Positions 23,861-32,181 of a DNA stretch of 37,527 nt are shown here, piece by piece; the stretch's first letter is position 1; each line of letters begins with the position of its first letter. This DNA is from JBBDYH01 sp040901795. Lineage in GTDB: Bacteria > Planctomycetota > Planctomycetia > Pirellulales > JALHPA01. The translations under genes and the position numbers were made by a program. Location: positions 1-37,527 of the forward strand of contig JBBDYH010000045.1 of the NCBI GenBank assembly GCA_040901795.1, written 5' to 3'. A model generated the notes under the pieces. The model did no database searches and was not told the DNA's origin. It was given only the letters and a program-made list of their open reading frames with translations.

Positions 23861-23988
23861 TGATCCTTGAAGGAGAACTTTACCTAATCCAGACTGCCCG
23901 TTGCAGCCGATAACAAGACAGACCGTCACGCGCAATCCAGTGGCAAGATGAGCCGGTTGCGAAAAGTTTGACGGCGGCCCGCGACGTA

Positions 23989-24010
23989 CGACGGCCTTCC
24001 AAGGCCGTCG
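23989..24010. promoter_or_regulatory. Perfect hairpin next to a ribosome-binding site
   Basis: Arms CGACGGCCTT and AAGGCCGTCG with a two-base loop are directly followed by AGGG and the start codon of the small membrane protein. It could modulate translation, or be another dispersed palindrome. Confidence 0.5.
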
Positions 24011-24021
24011 AGGGAAAACGC

Positions 24022-24291
24022 ATGGCTCGCATTTACGCCGGCATCTTAGGGTTGCTGGCCTTTGCGGCCGTGATGGCACGCGGCATCGTGCATGGCGGTG
24101 CGCCGGGCGCGATTATCTGGCAGGCAGTCGCTTCGCTGTTTGCCTTCGCGGCTTTGGGCTATGCGATCGGCCGCACGGCGCAGTGGGTCATCGACGATTC
24201 GGTGCGCGGACAGTTAACAAGCCAGCTTCAGAACAAGCCATCGAATCCAGCGGAGAGGAAAACCACCAAAGAGACGGCAATCGCCCAATAG
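24022..24291 (+). CDS. Small membrane protein between flhG and fliA
   Basis: An 89-residue protein with two membrane helices (about 4-20 and 31-50: YAGILGLLAFAAVMARGIV and IWQAVASLFAFAALGYAIG) and a polar C-terminal tail ending TKETAIAQ. GAGGG precedes the start. The GYAIGRTAQWVIDDSV segment after helix 2 is a plausible interaction surface. I do not recognise a family. Its place inside the flhF-flhG-fliA block suggests a flagellar or envelope role. Confidence 0.75.
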   Translation: MARIYAGILGLLAFAAVMARGIVHGGAPGAIIWQAVASLFAFAALGYAIGRTAQWVIDDSVRGQLTSQLQNKPSNPAERKTTKETAIAQ

Positions 24292-24312
24292 ACCATGACG
24301 GAGTTAATGACG

Positions 24313-24365
24313 TAGCCGAGCTCGCCAGAGTTCGGGCGGCCTGAATTCTGGGGAATTCAGCTACT
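24313..24365. repeat. Inverted repeat before fliA
   Basis: Arms of 26 bases (GTAGCCGAGCTCGCCAGAGT ... and ... AATTCAGCTAC) match at about 20 of 26 positions. The element ends 33 bases before the fliA start codon and leaves the GGAGG site intact. Confidence 0.65.
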
Positions 24366-24398
24366 GAGCGCCGCCAGCCAATATTCACGGAGGAATGC

Positions 24399-25316
24399 AT
24401 GGCGACTGTTACCACGACAGACAACGTTTCGCGAGCCACAGTGGCGGATGACCCGTTAAAACCGGCGGGCTCGAACGACACATCGAGAGCCGCAGGATCG
24501 AATGATCTGTCAAAAGTCGAGGGAACGAACGACGCGTCGAGGGCCTCAGCGTCCAGCGACGTGCAAGAACTCTGGCTAAAGTTCAAGGCCGATCCGGAGA
24601 ACCAGGACCTGCGCAACCGTTTGGTCGAACAGTATCTCCCGCTGGTCAAGTACAACGGCGAGCGGATCTGGGCGCGGCTGCCGGAAGGAGTCGAGCTCGA
24701 TGACCTGGTGTCGGCGGGCATCTTCGGTCTGATGGACGCGATCGACGCCTTCGACCTCTCGCGCGGCGTGAAGTTCGAGACCTACTGCGTCCCCCGCATC
24801 CGCGGCGCGATGCTCGACGAGCTGCGGACGATGGACTGGGTGCCCCGGCTGGTCCGCAGCAAGGCCAGCAAGCTCAATGAGGCGCTAAAGACGCTCGAAG
24901 CGAAACTCGGCCGCGCGCCAAGCGAGCAAGAGGTCGCCGAGCACATGCAGATTTCGCTCGCCGAGCTCGAAAAAATGGTGCTCGACGCCAGCGCCGTGAA
25001 CCTGATCAGCCTCAATAAGAAGTGGTACGAAACCGACAGCTACAAGGACGTCCGCGAGATCGACATCCTCGAGGACAAAAAAGGCGAAGACCCCACGCGG
25101 CGCATTCAGAAGAACGACCTGATGCGGCTGGTGACCAAGGGCCTCAACCGCAACGAGCGGCTGATCATCATCCTCTATTACTATGAGGAGCTGACCATGA
25201 AGGAGATCGGCGCCACGCTCGATCTCTCCGAAAGCCGCGTCAGCCAGATGCACAGCTCGATCATGCAGCGCCTCCAAGGCCAGCTCGGCCGCCGCCGGCC
25301 CGAATTCGCCAGCTAA
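24399..25316 (+). CDS. fliA: Flagellar sigma factor FliA/WhiG (sigma-28)
   Basis: RNA polymerase sigma factor for late flagellar genes. After a non-conserved 52-residue N-terminus, region 2 reads LVEQYLPLVKYNGERIWARL then PEGVELDDLVSAGIFGLMDA and YCVPRIRGAMLDELRTMDWV then PRLVRSKA, the FliA signature; regions 3 and 4 (LTMKEIGATLDLSESRVSQM then HSS) follow. It is 305 residues, about 50 more than usual. The extension contains three nine-residue repeats (AGSNDTSRA, AGSNDLSKV, EGTNDASRA; DNA 24465-24545). GGAGG lies before the ATG. flgM in this window is the expected antagonist. Confidence 0.96.
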   Translation: MATVTTTDNVSRATVADDPLKPAGSNDTSRAAGSNDLSKVEGTNDASRASASSDVQELWLKFKADPENQDLRNRLVEQYLPLVKYNGERIWARLPEGVELDDLVSAGIFGLMDAIDAFDLSRGVKFETYCVPRIRGAMLDELRTMDWVPRLVRSKASKLNEALKTLEAKLGRAPSEQEVAEHMQISLAELEKMVLDASAVNLISLNKKWYETDSYKDVREIDILEDKKGEDPTRRIQKNDLMRLVTKGLNRNERLIIILYYYEELTMKEIGATLDLSESRVSQMHSSIMQRLQGQLGRRRPEFAS

Positions 25317-25340
25317 CAGCCCCGCAGGGGCGACACTCCT

Positions 25341-25391
25341 CGTTACGAGGCTCTGCCTCGTAACGCACTGCCCGAGAGGCTCTGCCTCGCG
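25341..25391. repeat. Two loop-conserved hairpins after fliA
   Basis: Stem CGTTACGAGG with loop CTCTG (25341-25365) and stem CGAGAGG with loop CTCTG, one mismatch (25373-25391). A GCCCC-GCA-GGGGC hairpin (25319-25331) lies just after the fliA stop codon. No T-run follows any of them. Confidence 0.8.
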
Positions 25392-25488
25392 TGCTGAAAC
25401 GTGTAACGTTTGTCGCTGCGGTTCTCGCGCTTGATTCGGAACACACCGCCGCTTGCCAACTCTTCGTCCTGCTGCCACCATAGGCCGC

Positions 25489-27018
25489 ATGGCCATTCTC
25501 GAACCGGCGCCGCCGGACGCTCCTCAAACCCCGCCGTGCACGCTGTCGGCCAGCCTCCGTTGCCTCGGCCCCGGCATGATCCTGGCCGGCGCGATCGTCG
25601 GCTCCGGTGAGTTAATCGCCACGCCCAAGGTCGGCGCCGAAGCCGGCTTTTGGCTGTTGTGGCTGATCATTCTCGGCTGCACTCTCAAGGTCTTCGTACA
25701 GATCGAATTCGGCCGGCACACGATCACCTGGGGCCAGACCGCGCTGGCGGCGCTCGACTCCTTGCCCGGCCCACGCTGGAAGGTCAATTGGCTGCTGTGG
25801 TACTGGTTCGCCGTGGTGCTGCTAATCATATCGCAGAACGGAGGCATCGTCGGCGGCGTCGGCCAAGCGCTCTCGATGGCCATGCCAATCACCGCGGACG
25901 GCGAAGAATACAATCGTGTTCAAGACGACCTTGTCCGAGCGCGCGTGGTGTTGGCCGAAGCGCGCCGTGAGGCTGTCCCAGCCGCGGAAGTCGCATCTCT
26001 TGAACAATCCACTGCCGATCTTTCCCTGCGCGCCGCGGACTTAGACGAGCCGCACGACGAGCTCCTCTGGGCGACAGTCGTCGCCTTGCTCACCTCGGTC
26101 ATCATGTGGTTCGGCCGCTACAAATTTATCGAGATCGTCTCAACGCTCTTGGTGGGCGCATTCACCGTCGTCACGCTCATTGCGCTCTACATGCTGCAAT
26201 CCACCCCCTGGGCCGTCTCCGCCGAAAATGTGGCGCAGGGTCTGCGATTTCGTCTTCCGCCCGGCGACACCACAGGGGCCGGCCTGGCTACGGCGCTATC
26301 CGCCTTCGGCATGATCGGTCTCTCGGCGGGCGAGATCATCATGTATCCCTACTGGTGCCTGGAAAAAGGCTACGCGGCGCATACCGGCCCCCGCGCCCAG
26401 ACGCCGGAGTGGGCCGCGCGGGCCAGCGGCTGGATGCGCGTGTTGCAGCTCGACGTCTGGCTGTCGATGTTCGTCTACACCTTCTCCACCGTCGCCTTTT
26501 ATTTGCTGGGCGCGGCGGTGCTCGGGCGAACGGCATTGAGTCCCGAAGGCGAGGGCATGATTCGCACCCTCGCCCAGATGTATGTCCCCGTCTTCGGCGA
26601 ATGGGCGGAGGGTTTGTTCCTGTTTGGCGCCGTGACGGTCCTCTATTCCACCTACTTCGTATTTGCGGCCGGCTTCGCGCGGATCATCGCCGATGCCCTG
26701 ATCCTGCTCGGCCTAATCAACGACACCGCGGCATCACGCGCGCTGTGGCGACAAATCCTCAGCGTCTCGTTGCCGCTCTTGGCGCTCGTGGTCTTCCTCT
26801 TCGTCCGCGCTCCCGTCGAGATGGTCCTCGCCGCGGGCCTTGGCCAGGCGACCGTCCTGCCGATGCTCGGCGCCGCCGCACTTTACTTCCGCTACTACCG
26901 CATCGACACCCGCCTCCGTCCGCCGCTCATCTCCGACATGCTGCTCTGGCTCTCGTTCGCCGGGCTGTTGATCATCGGAGTTTGGTCTCTGTACAGCAAC
27001 TTCGTCCCTCGCGATTGA
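25489..27018 (+). CDS. Nramp-related membrane transporter with atypical ion motifs
   Basis: A 509-residue protein with about eleven membrane helices. The first (LGPGMILAGAIVGSGELIAT then PKVGAEAGF) aligns with Nramp helix 1, but the metal-binding DPGN is GSGE. The helix-6 MPH motif reads GEIIMYPYWCLE. Nramp proteins move Mn2+ or Fe2+ with protons; Nramp-related proteins lacking DPGN (for example Mg2+ types) have other substrates, so the substrate here is unknown. Between helices 3 and 4-5 there is a 60-residue charged coiled-coil insert (about 135-195, EEYNRVQDDLVRARVVLAEA). ATG 25489 is preferred to 25453. Confidence 0.8.
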   Translation: MAILEPAPPDAPQTPPCTLSASLRCLGPGMILAGAIVGSGELIATPKVGAEAGFWLLWLIILGCTLKVFVQIEFGRHTITWGQTALAALDSLPGPRWKVNWLLWYWFAVVLLIISQNGGIVGGVGQALSMAMPITADGEEYNRVQDDLVRARVVLAEARREAVPAAEVASLEQSTADLSLRAADLDEPHDELLWATVVALLTSVIMWFGRYKFIEIVSTLLVGAFTVVTLIALYMLQSTPWAVSAENVAQGLRFRLPPGDTTGAGLATALSAFGMIGLSAGEIIMYPYWCLEKGYAAHTGPRAQTPEWAARASGWMRVLQLDVWLSMFVYTFSTVAFYLLGAAVLGRTALSPEGEGMIRTLAQMYVPVFGEWAEGLFLFGAVTVLYSTYFVFAAGFARIIADALILLGLINDTAASRALWRQILSVSLPLLALVVFLFVRAPVEMVLAAGLGQATVLPMLGAAALYFRYYRIDTRLRPPLISDMLLWLSFAGLLIIGVWSLYSNFVPRD

Positions 27019-27190
27019 CAGAGCTTTTTAAAGTGGTACCGATCGAGCAACGGATTGAGTCGAGCCGCTAAGGTTGGCCAATGATGGTGTGAAACCGCCG
27101 AATAACGCATCGTCCGCAGCGTTCGCGGTCGTCAAACACGCGTGCGATGTACCGCTAGTCAGGCAGCAGGCATCCCGCCGCTTCTTGACG

Positions 27191-27206
27191 AACCATAAAT
27201 ATGGTT
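27191..27206. promoter_or_regulatory. Palindrome before the antitoxin gene, candidate operator
   Basis: AACCATA-AA-TATGGTT is a perfect seven-base-arm palindrome ending two bases before the antitoxin start codon. Antitoxins of this kind usually repress their own operon from such a site. Confidence 0.5.
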
Positions 27207-27208
27207 CT

Positions 27209-27460
27209 ATGATTGAAGCGATGAAGACGACACTTGAGATCCCAGACGCTATCTATCGCCAGATCAAAGCGCGTGCCGCGCTCAAGGGGCAAACAGTTCG
27301 CGCATTCTTTTTGGACGCGATCCAGGAGAAACTGAACGGCCAACGGCGCAAAGGCGGCTGGCGGACCGTGTTCGGCAAAGCTTCTCAAGACGATGTCCAA
27401 GGCGTGCAAAGAATTATCGACGAGGAGTTCTCGCGAATCGACGCGGAGGATTGGCGGTGA
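27209..27460 (+). CDS. VapB-like antitoxin
   Basis: An 83-residue protein beginning MIEAMKTTLEIPDAIYRQIK, the beta strand and helix of a ribbon-helix-helix (or VapB-type) DNA-binding N-terminus, with a C-terminal tail (VQRIIDEEFSRIDAEDWR) that would wrap the toxin. Its stop codon overlaps the toxin GTG. ATG 27209 is chosen; ATG 27221 (MKTTLEIPD) is equally possible. A palindrome lies just upstream. Confidence 0.8.
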   Translation: MIEAMKTTLEIPDAIYRQIKARAALKGQTVRAFFLDAIQEKLNGQRRKGGWRTVFGKASQDDVQGVQRIIDEEFSRIDAEDWR

Positions 27461-27834
27461 TCCTGGACACCAATGCTGTCTCAGCACTTTTTGCGGGGGA
27501 CAGGCAGCTTGCCGCCGTACTCGAGTCTAGCGATTATCATCATCTTCCGCTCGTCGTGATTGGAGAATATCAGTTCGGCCTGCTCTCGTCTCGCAAGCGG
27601 AAAGAACTTCAGTTGCTGCTCGCCAAATTGGAAACTGAATCGGTCGTCATGGCCGCCGACCGCGCGACTGCCGACTGGTACGCAAAGGTGCGGCACGAGC
27701 TCAAAATGAAGGGTCGGCCGATCCCAGAAAACGACGTGTGGATCGCCGCGATCGCGCGCCAACATACACTGGAAATCGTCAGCAACGATGCACATTTTGA
27801 TCACGTGGACAAGATTCGCAGGATCGGTTGGTGA
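27457..27834 (+). CDS. VapC-type PIN-domain ribonuclease toxin
   Basis: A 125-residue PIN-domain protein. The four acidic active-site positions are seen: D4 (ILDTNAVSALF), E37 (VIGEYQFG), D93 (ENDVWIAAIA) and D111 (VSNDAHFDHV). Such enzymes cut RNA (often tRNA) when freed from antitoxin. The start is GTG 27457, overlapping the antitoxin stop as GTGA and with GGAGG seven bases upstream; a TTG six bases earlier is too close to that site. Confidence 0.9.
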   Translation: MILDTNAVSALFAGDRQLAAVLESSDYHHLPLVVIGEYQFGLLSSRKRKELQLLLAKLETESVVMAADRATADWYAKVRHELKMKGRPIPENDVWIAAIARQHTLEIVSNDAHFDHVDKIRRIGW

Positions 27835-27934
27835 TCACGATCAGCGGACTGCCATCGCCAACTAGATTCGCGTCCATTCACGATCCATTCGCGGCTAATC
27901 ACTTCTCTGCGGACCGATCGCGGCGCGAACCCAG

Positions 27935-28597
27935 TCACCGCCGCATCGCCAGGTTCATATACAGAATCAACAGCCCGGCGAAACCGAGCAGCGCAGTGAT
28001 CAACAGCGCCACCCGCCAATTCGCCGGCTCGATCGACTCATCGAACCGCAGCGGCTTCTCCAGGCCATACCCAAAGTCGAAATTGCACCACTCGCACTCC
28101 CGCAAGTAATTCGGGATAAACGGCTCGTCGCACACGGGACACAACAGCGGCCGCCGGCCCAGCGGATCGCCAGGGTCATCCGTCCCCTCCAATTCCGTCT
28201 CATCGTCGCCGGAGATCGTATCGGCGGGCGGAAAATCGCTCCCTGCGGTCTCGCAGACGGGGCACATCGTATGGCGCTTGCGGCCGCACTGGGGACAGGT
28301 CGGCCAGGCGTCGATTGTCCCCGGATCGCGGTCATCGACCAGCACGTCGACTATCGCGCAACCGTGGTGCAGCTCCGGCCGGCCGAACTCCAGCGCGATC
28401 TGACCGGCGACCAACTCATCGCTCTCCGAGACAACGACTTGAACCTGGTTCGCCGTCGCCGCAGAATCGTCGCGCGGCGTCTCCTTCGGCGGGCTGATAA
28501 CTTGGGCCTGAATCCCCACCTGCTGCAAATGCTCACACAGCCGCACCGCGGAGTCGGTTTCGGCGGATGTGTAAACCACGACGTGCCGGTCAGTCAT
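27935..28597 (-). CDS. Zinc-ribbon protein with DUF2007-like N-terminus and C-terminal membrane anchor
   Basis: A 220-residue protein. Residues 1-75 (HVVVYTSAETDSAVRLCEHL then QQVGIQAQV) look like the DUF2007 signal-transducing fold. Two zinc ribbons follow: CPQC...CPVC at about 100-115 and CPVC...CEWC at about 152-172, separated by an acidic linker (SGDDETELEGTDDPGDP). A membrane helix (VALLITALLGFAGLLILYMN) closes the protein. A tail-anchored cytoplasmic metal-binding or regulatory role is suggested; function unknown. It is read toward the toxin gene and ends 100 bases from it. Confidence 0.7.
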   Translation of the reverse strand: MTDRHVVVYTSAETDSAVRLCEHLQQVGIQAQVISPPKETPRDDSAATANQVQVVVSESDELVAGQIALEFGRPELHHGCAIVDVLVDDRDPGTIDAWPTCPQCGRKRHTMCPVCETAGSDFPPADTISGDDETELEGTDDPGDPLGRRPLLCPVCDEPFIPNYLRECEWCNFDFGYGLEKPLRFDESIEPANWRVALLITALLGFAGLLILYMNLAMRR

Positions 28598-28627
28598 GAC
28601 TGCTTAGACTTCCTTACGGGCGACCTC

Positions 28628-28656
28628 GTGGCACTGCTCGCCGCGAGCAGTGCCAC
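28628..28656. repeat. Perfect 14-bp palindrome GTGGCACTGCTCGC
   Basis: Two 14-base arms with a one-base centre, upstream of the zinc-ribbon gene. The right arm and centre recur at 33311-33339, so it is a dispersed element. Confidence 0.8.
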
Positions 28657-28800
28657 ACGGATACGGCACACGGACGATTCCATCGTACCATCCGGCAGGG
28701 CAATCTCGAACGGCTGGCACAGTCGGAAAACTTGTGGCGGCTGATTAGCTGGTCGTCTACATTGGAGACCGATCAAACATCCGAACGGAGGGTTTCAAGC

Positions 28801-31080
28801 ATGAGCATGACCGCAGATTACCGACCATCAGATACAAATAACACCGGCTCGAAATGGGCGGCTCGTTGGATAGCAGGTCTGTTCCTGCTCAGCTTCGTGT
28901 CGGCCATCACGCCCAGTACGAGGAACCTCGCCGCCCAACAGGACGCCGACAAGCAAACGAGCAAACAAGACAAGCAGGATGCGTCCACCAGCTCAGCGGC
29001 CGCCGTTCCCGACGACCAACGCCTCGGCCCGCCGAAGGACCTGAACGGCTACTTCCCGTTCAAGCCATACAAGTCGCGGGCGGAGTGGGACCAGCGGGCC
29101 GAGCAACTCCGACGGCAACTCCTCGTCGCCACCGGTCTGTGGCCAATGCCTGAACGGACGCCGCCGCGTGCGGTCGTTCACGGCAAAGTCGATCGCGACG
29201 AGTACACGGTCGAAAAAGTGATCATCGAGAGCTGGCCCGGTCACTACGTCACGGGCAACCTCTATCGTCCGAAGGGGAAAAGCGGCAAATTACCGGCGGT
29301 CCTCTGCCCGCACGGCCACTGGAACAACGGCCGCTTCTACGACGCCGGCGAAGCGGCTCTCAAAGCCCAAATCAAAAGCGGAGGTGAAAAGCACAGTCCC
29401 AGCGGCCGCTTTCCGCTGCAGGCCCGTTGCGTGCAACTCGCCCGCATGGGCTGCGTTGTCTTTCACTACGACATGCTAGGGTACGCCGACAGCGTGCAGA
29501 TCCCCCACTCCGTCGCACACGGCTTCCGCGACCGCCGGCCGCACATGGAAGGGTCAAAGGATTGGGGCTTCTTCAGCCCGCAGGCCGAACTGCACCTGCA
29601 GAGCATCCTGGGTTTGCAGACGTACAACTCGGTCCGCGCGCTTGATTGGCTCAGCGAGCTTCCCGACGTCGATGCGACCCGAATCGGCGTGACGGGCGCC
29701 AGCGGCGGCGGCACGCAGACATTTGTGCTCTGTGCCATCGACCCGCGACCCGCCGTGGCGTTTCCCGCCGTGATGGTCTCGACTGCCATGCAAGGCGGTT
29801 GCACCTGCGAGAACTGCAGCTACTTGCGCATCGGCACCGGAAACATCGAGATCGCCGCCTTGATCGCGCCGCGACCGCTGGGGATGACGGCAGCCGACGA
29901 TTGGACGAAGGAGATGGAGACCAAGGGGTTTCCGGAATTAAAGGAACACTACAAACTGTTCGGCCTGCCGGAGAACGTCACGCTCGCCGCCCTCCTGCAG
30001 TTCGACCACAACTACAACTATCCCAGCCGCGCGGCGATGTACGAGTGGATGAACAGGCATTTGCGCCTGGACCTGCCGACGCCGATTGTGGAAGCCAACT
30101 TTAAGCCACTCTCCCGCGAGGAGATGAGCGTCTGGACCGACGAGCACCCGACACCGTCCGGCGACGCGGTCGGCGAAGCGTATGAACAAAAACTGCTGCG
30201 GCAAATGACTGAAGCCGCCGCGAAGCAGATTCGCGTTCCGATTGATTCGTTGGTCGGCGCCCCAGCGAGCGGCACGAAGGATTGGGAAACGGTTGTCGAA
30301 ACCGCCTGGGACGTGCTCCTCGGACGCCGGTTGCCCAACGCCGATGCCGTGCGATTCAATGTTTCCAACACCGTGGATCGGGGATCTTATGCCTTGGAGC
30401 GCGGGCAGATCGAGTACGCCGCAATGAACGAGCGATTGCCCTCGGTATTCCTCCTACCCAAGGACAGCAAGAATGAAACGGTGATTTGGCTCGACCAGCG
30501 CGGCAAAGCGGCGCTTTTTGACAGCAGTGCCGAGCCCGTGGCGGCGATCAAGAAGCTGCTCGATGCGGGTGTCACCGTCGTCGGAGTCGATTTGCTCCAC
30601 CAGGGGGACTTTCTGACTGGCAACGATCCCGAAACAAAACTCAGAATTCAACATCCGCGGAATTACGCCGGCTTCACTTACGGCTATAACTATCCCTTGT
30701 TTTCGAAGCGCGTCCACGACGTGCTTTCCACGATCGCCGCCGTGCGGAACCGGACGCCCAAGGTCCGGATCGGTCTCTTCGGCTCGGACTCAGCAAGCGC
30801 TTGGGCCATGGCGGCGGTCCTGCAAGCGCCAAAAACCGTGGATGCCTTGATGGTCGGCAATCGCTTTCGTTTCCGTGAGATCCAAACGATAGGCGACTCG
30901 AACCTCGTACCCGGCGCGGTGAAGTACGGCGACGTCGAAGCGCTCCAGCGCCTGGCGCGGTCGCGAGTAAATCAGTGGTACAGCCTCGACGACTCCAGGG
31001 AGACCGAGAGTTCACCGGTTCCATCCGCGAAAAGAAATCTGGCCGCGGCGCAGTGGTTTGTCACGCGGATGAATCCCTGA
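28801..31080 (+). CDS. Exported acetyl-xylan-esterase-like hydrolase, two-domain
   Basis: A 760-residue protein with an N-terminal membrane/signal segment (WIAGLFLLSFVSAITPS). The first alpha/beta-hydrolase domain has ALCPHGHW-type LPAVLCPHGHWNNG, the nucleophile elbow GVTGASGGGTQTF (S301), an acidic residue in GMTAADDWT, and FDHNYNYPSR with a candidate catalytic His. The C-terminal 300 residues look like a second, divergent hydrolase domain whose elbow reads FGSDSASAWAMA. Planctomycetes carry many such paralogues for sugar-ester breakdown; the substrate is unknown. GGAGGG lies eight bases before ATG 28801. A terminator follows. Confidence 0.85.
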   Translation: MSMTADYRPSDTNNTGSKWAARWIAGLFLLSFVSAITPSTRNLAAQQDADKQTSKQDKQDASTSSAAAVPDDQRLGPPKDLNGYFPFKPYKSRAEWDQRAEQLRRQLLVATGLWPMPERTPPRAVVHGKVDRDEYTVEKVIIESWPGHYVTGNLYRPKGKSGKLPAVLCPHGHWNNGRFYDAGEAALKAQIKSGGEKHSPSGRFPLQARCVQLARMGCVVFHYDMLGYADSVQIPHSVAHGFRDRRPHMEGSKDWGFFSPQAELHLQSILGLQTYNSVRALDWLSELPDVDATRIGVTGASGGGTQTFVLCAIDPRPAVAFPAVMVSTAMQGGCTCENCSYLRIGTGNIEIAALIAPRPLGMTAADDWTKEMETKGFPELKEHYKLFGLPENVTLAALLQFDHNYNYPSRAAMYEWMNRHLRLDLPTPIVEANFKPLSREEMSVWTDEHPTPSGDAVGEAYEQKLLRQMTEAAAKQIRVPIDSLVGAPASGTKDWETVVETAWDVLLGRRLPNADAVRFNVSNTVDRGSYALERGQIEYAAMNERLPSVFLLPKDSKNETVIWLDQRGKAALFDSSAEPVAAIKKLLDAGVTVVGVDLLHQGDFLTGNDPETKLRIQHPRNYAGFTYGYNYPLFSKRVHDVLSTIAAVRNRTPKVRIGLFGSDSASAWAMAAVLQAPKTVDALMVGNRFRFREIQTIGDSNLVPGAVKYGDVEALQRLARSRVNQWYSLDDSRETESSPVPSAKRNLAAAQWFVTRMNP

Positions 31081-31102
31081 CGCGATACTCCGCGCAACAA
31101 GT

Positions 31103-31130
31103 AAGCCACTGGCTCTTCAACCAGTGGCTT
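31103..31130 (+). terminator. Terminator-like hairpin after the esterase gene
   Basis: Arms AAGCCACTGG and CCAGTGGCTT with an eight-base loop, followed by only a short T-run, 23 bases after the stop codon. Confidence 0.6.
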
Positions 31131-31198
31131 TGGATCCTTGTCGCCGCGTCACCCGGCTATATAAACGCGGCTCTCGCCGCGACTGTCGCTTGAATCAC

Positions 31199-31507
31199 TT
31201 ACTTCGGCTTGCCCGCCGGCTTTGCACTGGGGAACTTGAACGAGCGGCGGAGCAACTGGGCGTTGGGCGCCGCATGGGGAGCCCAACGGGCAACCAGCGA
31301 GTGCAGCGCCTCGTCCATCTCGGCATCGAACAGCAAGAACGTCGGCGACTCCAGTGCGGCGACAAACAGTGCGTCGTCGCTCCATCCCGTGTGGTTGCTG
31401 ATTAACGTTTGTGATTGCTTGTTGCCCATGGCTCGGTTCCGCCTCAGTTGTTCGCAGGACCGCGAATCGTCGTTGTCTACTGCTCCTAGCGTCATTTCGC
31501 CAGACAT
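31199..31507 (-). CDS. Small soluble protein behind a sigma-54-like promoter
   Basis: A 102-residue protein with no membrane segment. The middle reads MGNKQSQTLISNHTGWSDDA then LFVAALESPTFLLFDAEMDE, and the tail is basic (RRSFKFPSAKPAGKPK). I do not recognise the family. ATG 31507 has AAGGA seven bases upstream; ATG 31429 is an alternative. A sequence matching the sigma-54 consensus lies about 95-110 bases upstream, so it may belong to the flagellar regulon. Confidence 0.6.
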   Translation of the reverse strand: MSGEMTLGAVDNDDSRSCEQLRRNRAMGNKQSQTLISNHTGWSDDALFVAALESPTFLLFDAEMDEALHSLVARWAPHAAPNAQLLRRSFKFPSAKPAGKPK

Positions 31508-31601
31508 GTTACTTCCTTGCAAGGTTCGCTCCCCTGCCGAAGCAACTATTTCCGAAATTCCTTGTGCTCTGTAACGAGTGTTCACGATGATCGGGTTAGA
31601 T

Positions 31602-31617
31602 AGCACATGCTATGCCA
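31602..31617 (-). promoter_or_regulatory. Sigma-54-like promoter
   Basis: On the minus strand TTGGCATAGCATGTGCTA contains TGGCA, then correctly spaced GTGCT: only two mismatches to TGGCAC-N5-TTGCW. The predicted start point near 31591 leaves an 84-base leader to ATG 31507. Confidence 0.5.
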
Positions 31618-31997
31618 ATCCATTCGCTGCCAAATCGGCGGCGGTTCTAAGCTCTCAGGACCAATGGCACAAACGAGTTTACGAGGGCCTGCAACTCAAT
31701 TTTACTTCGATCCCTATGGGAGTGGCGGACCGTCGCAAGTTTCTTCAATTCGGCCACTCGACGACCAGCGCCCGCGGTGGTTTCGCTTGTTGTAACCACC
31801 CGCTCTCCCGCCAATAACATTATCGCCGCACCGCTGCCAAAGTTGCGGATGCCGCGTAGACTTTCGTGGATGTAGCCCCGGCCGGAAGACCCGGCGCGAG
31901 CGATGGGTGTGGCTGCTTCACGCCGCACGCTGCCGCCGGGTGCGCTTAATCGTTCTGCCAGCGGCATTTACAGTCCCTGAACCCGGTCGCAACGCGC

Positions 31998-32034
31998 AAA
32001 AAAAGGCCCAACAGGCTAGGGGGACCTGTTGGGC
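31998..32034 (-). terminator. Intrinsic terminator, minus strand, no assigned gene
   Basis: Stem GCCCAACAGG with CCTGTTGGGC (ten perfect pairs, nine-base loop) is followed on the minus strand by GG-to-CC and seven T. It would end a transcript coming from the right, where no clear gene exists. Confidence 0.85.
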
Positions 32035-32181
32035 ACGAAGCGACGAAACGGAGGCCGTCGTCGCCAGAGATGTTTAGTGGAGGGCGTACTGGGCGGGTTG
32101 TTCGCGTGCGGCGTTTTGGCGTCCACGCCAGCAATACCCGCGTGAAAACCAAGGTGGGAATGAATCACACCAACTAGGGAT

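Noticed and set aside
28636..28700. CRISPR-like interpretation of palindromic repeats
   Set aside because: No regularly spaced identical repeats with unique spacers occur anywhere in the window; repeats are hairpins or tandem words.
32062..32130. Possible tmRNA tag reading EQPAQYALH before a stop codon
   Set aside because: The tag does not end in the usual ALAA, and no tRNA-like ends flank it.
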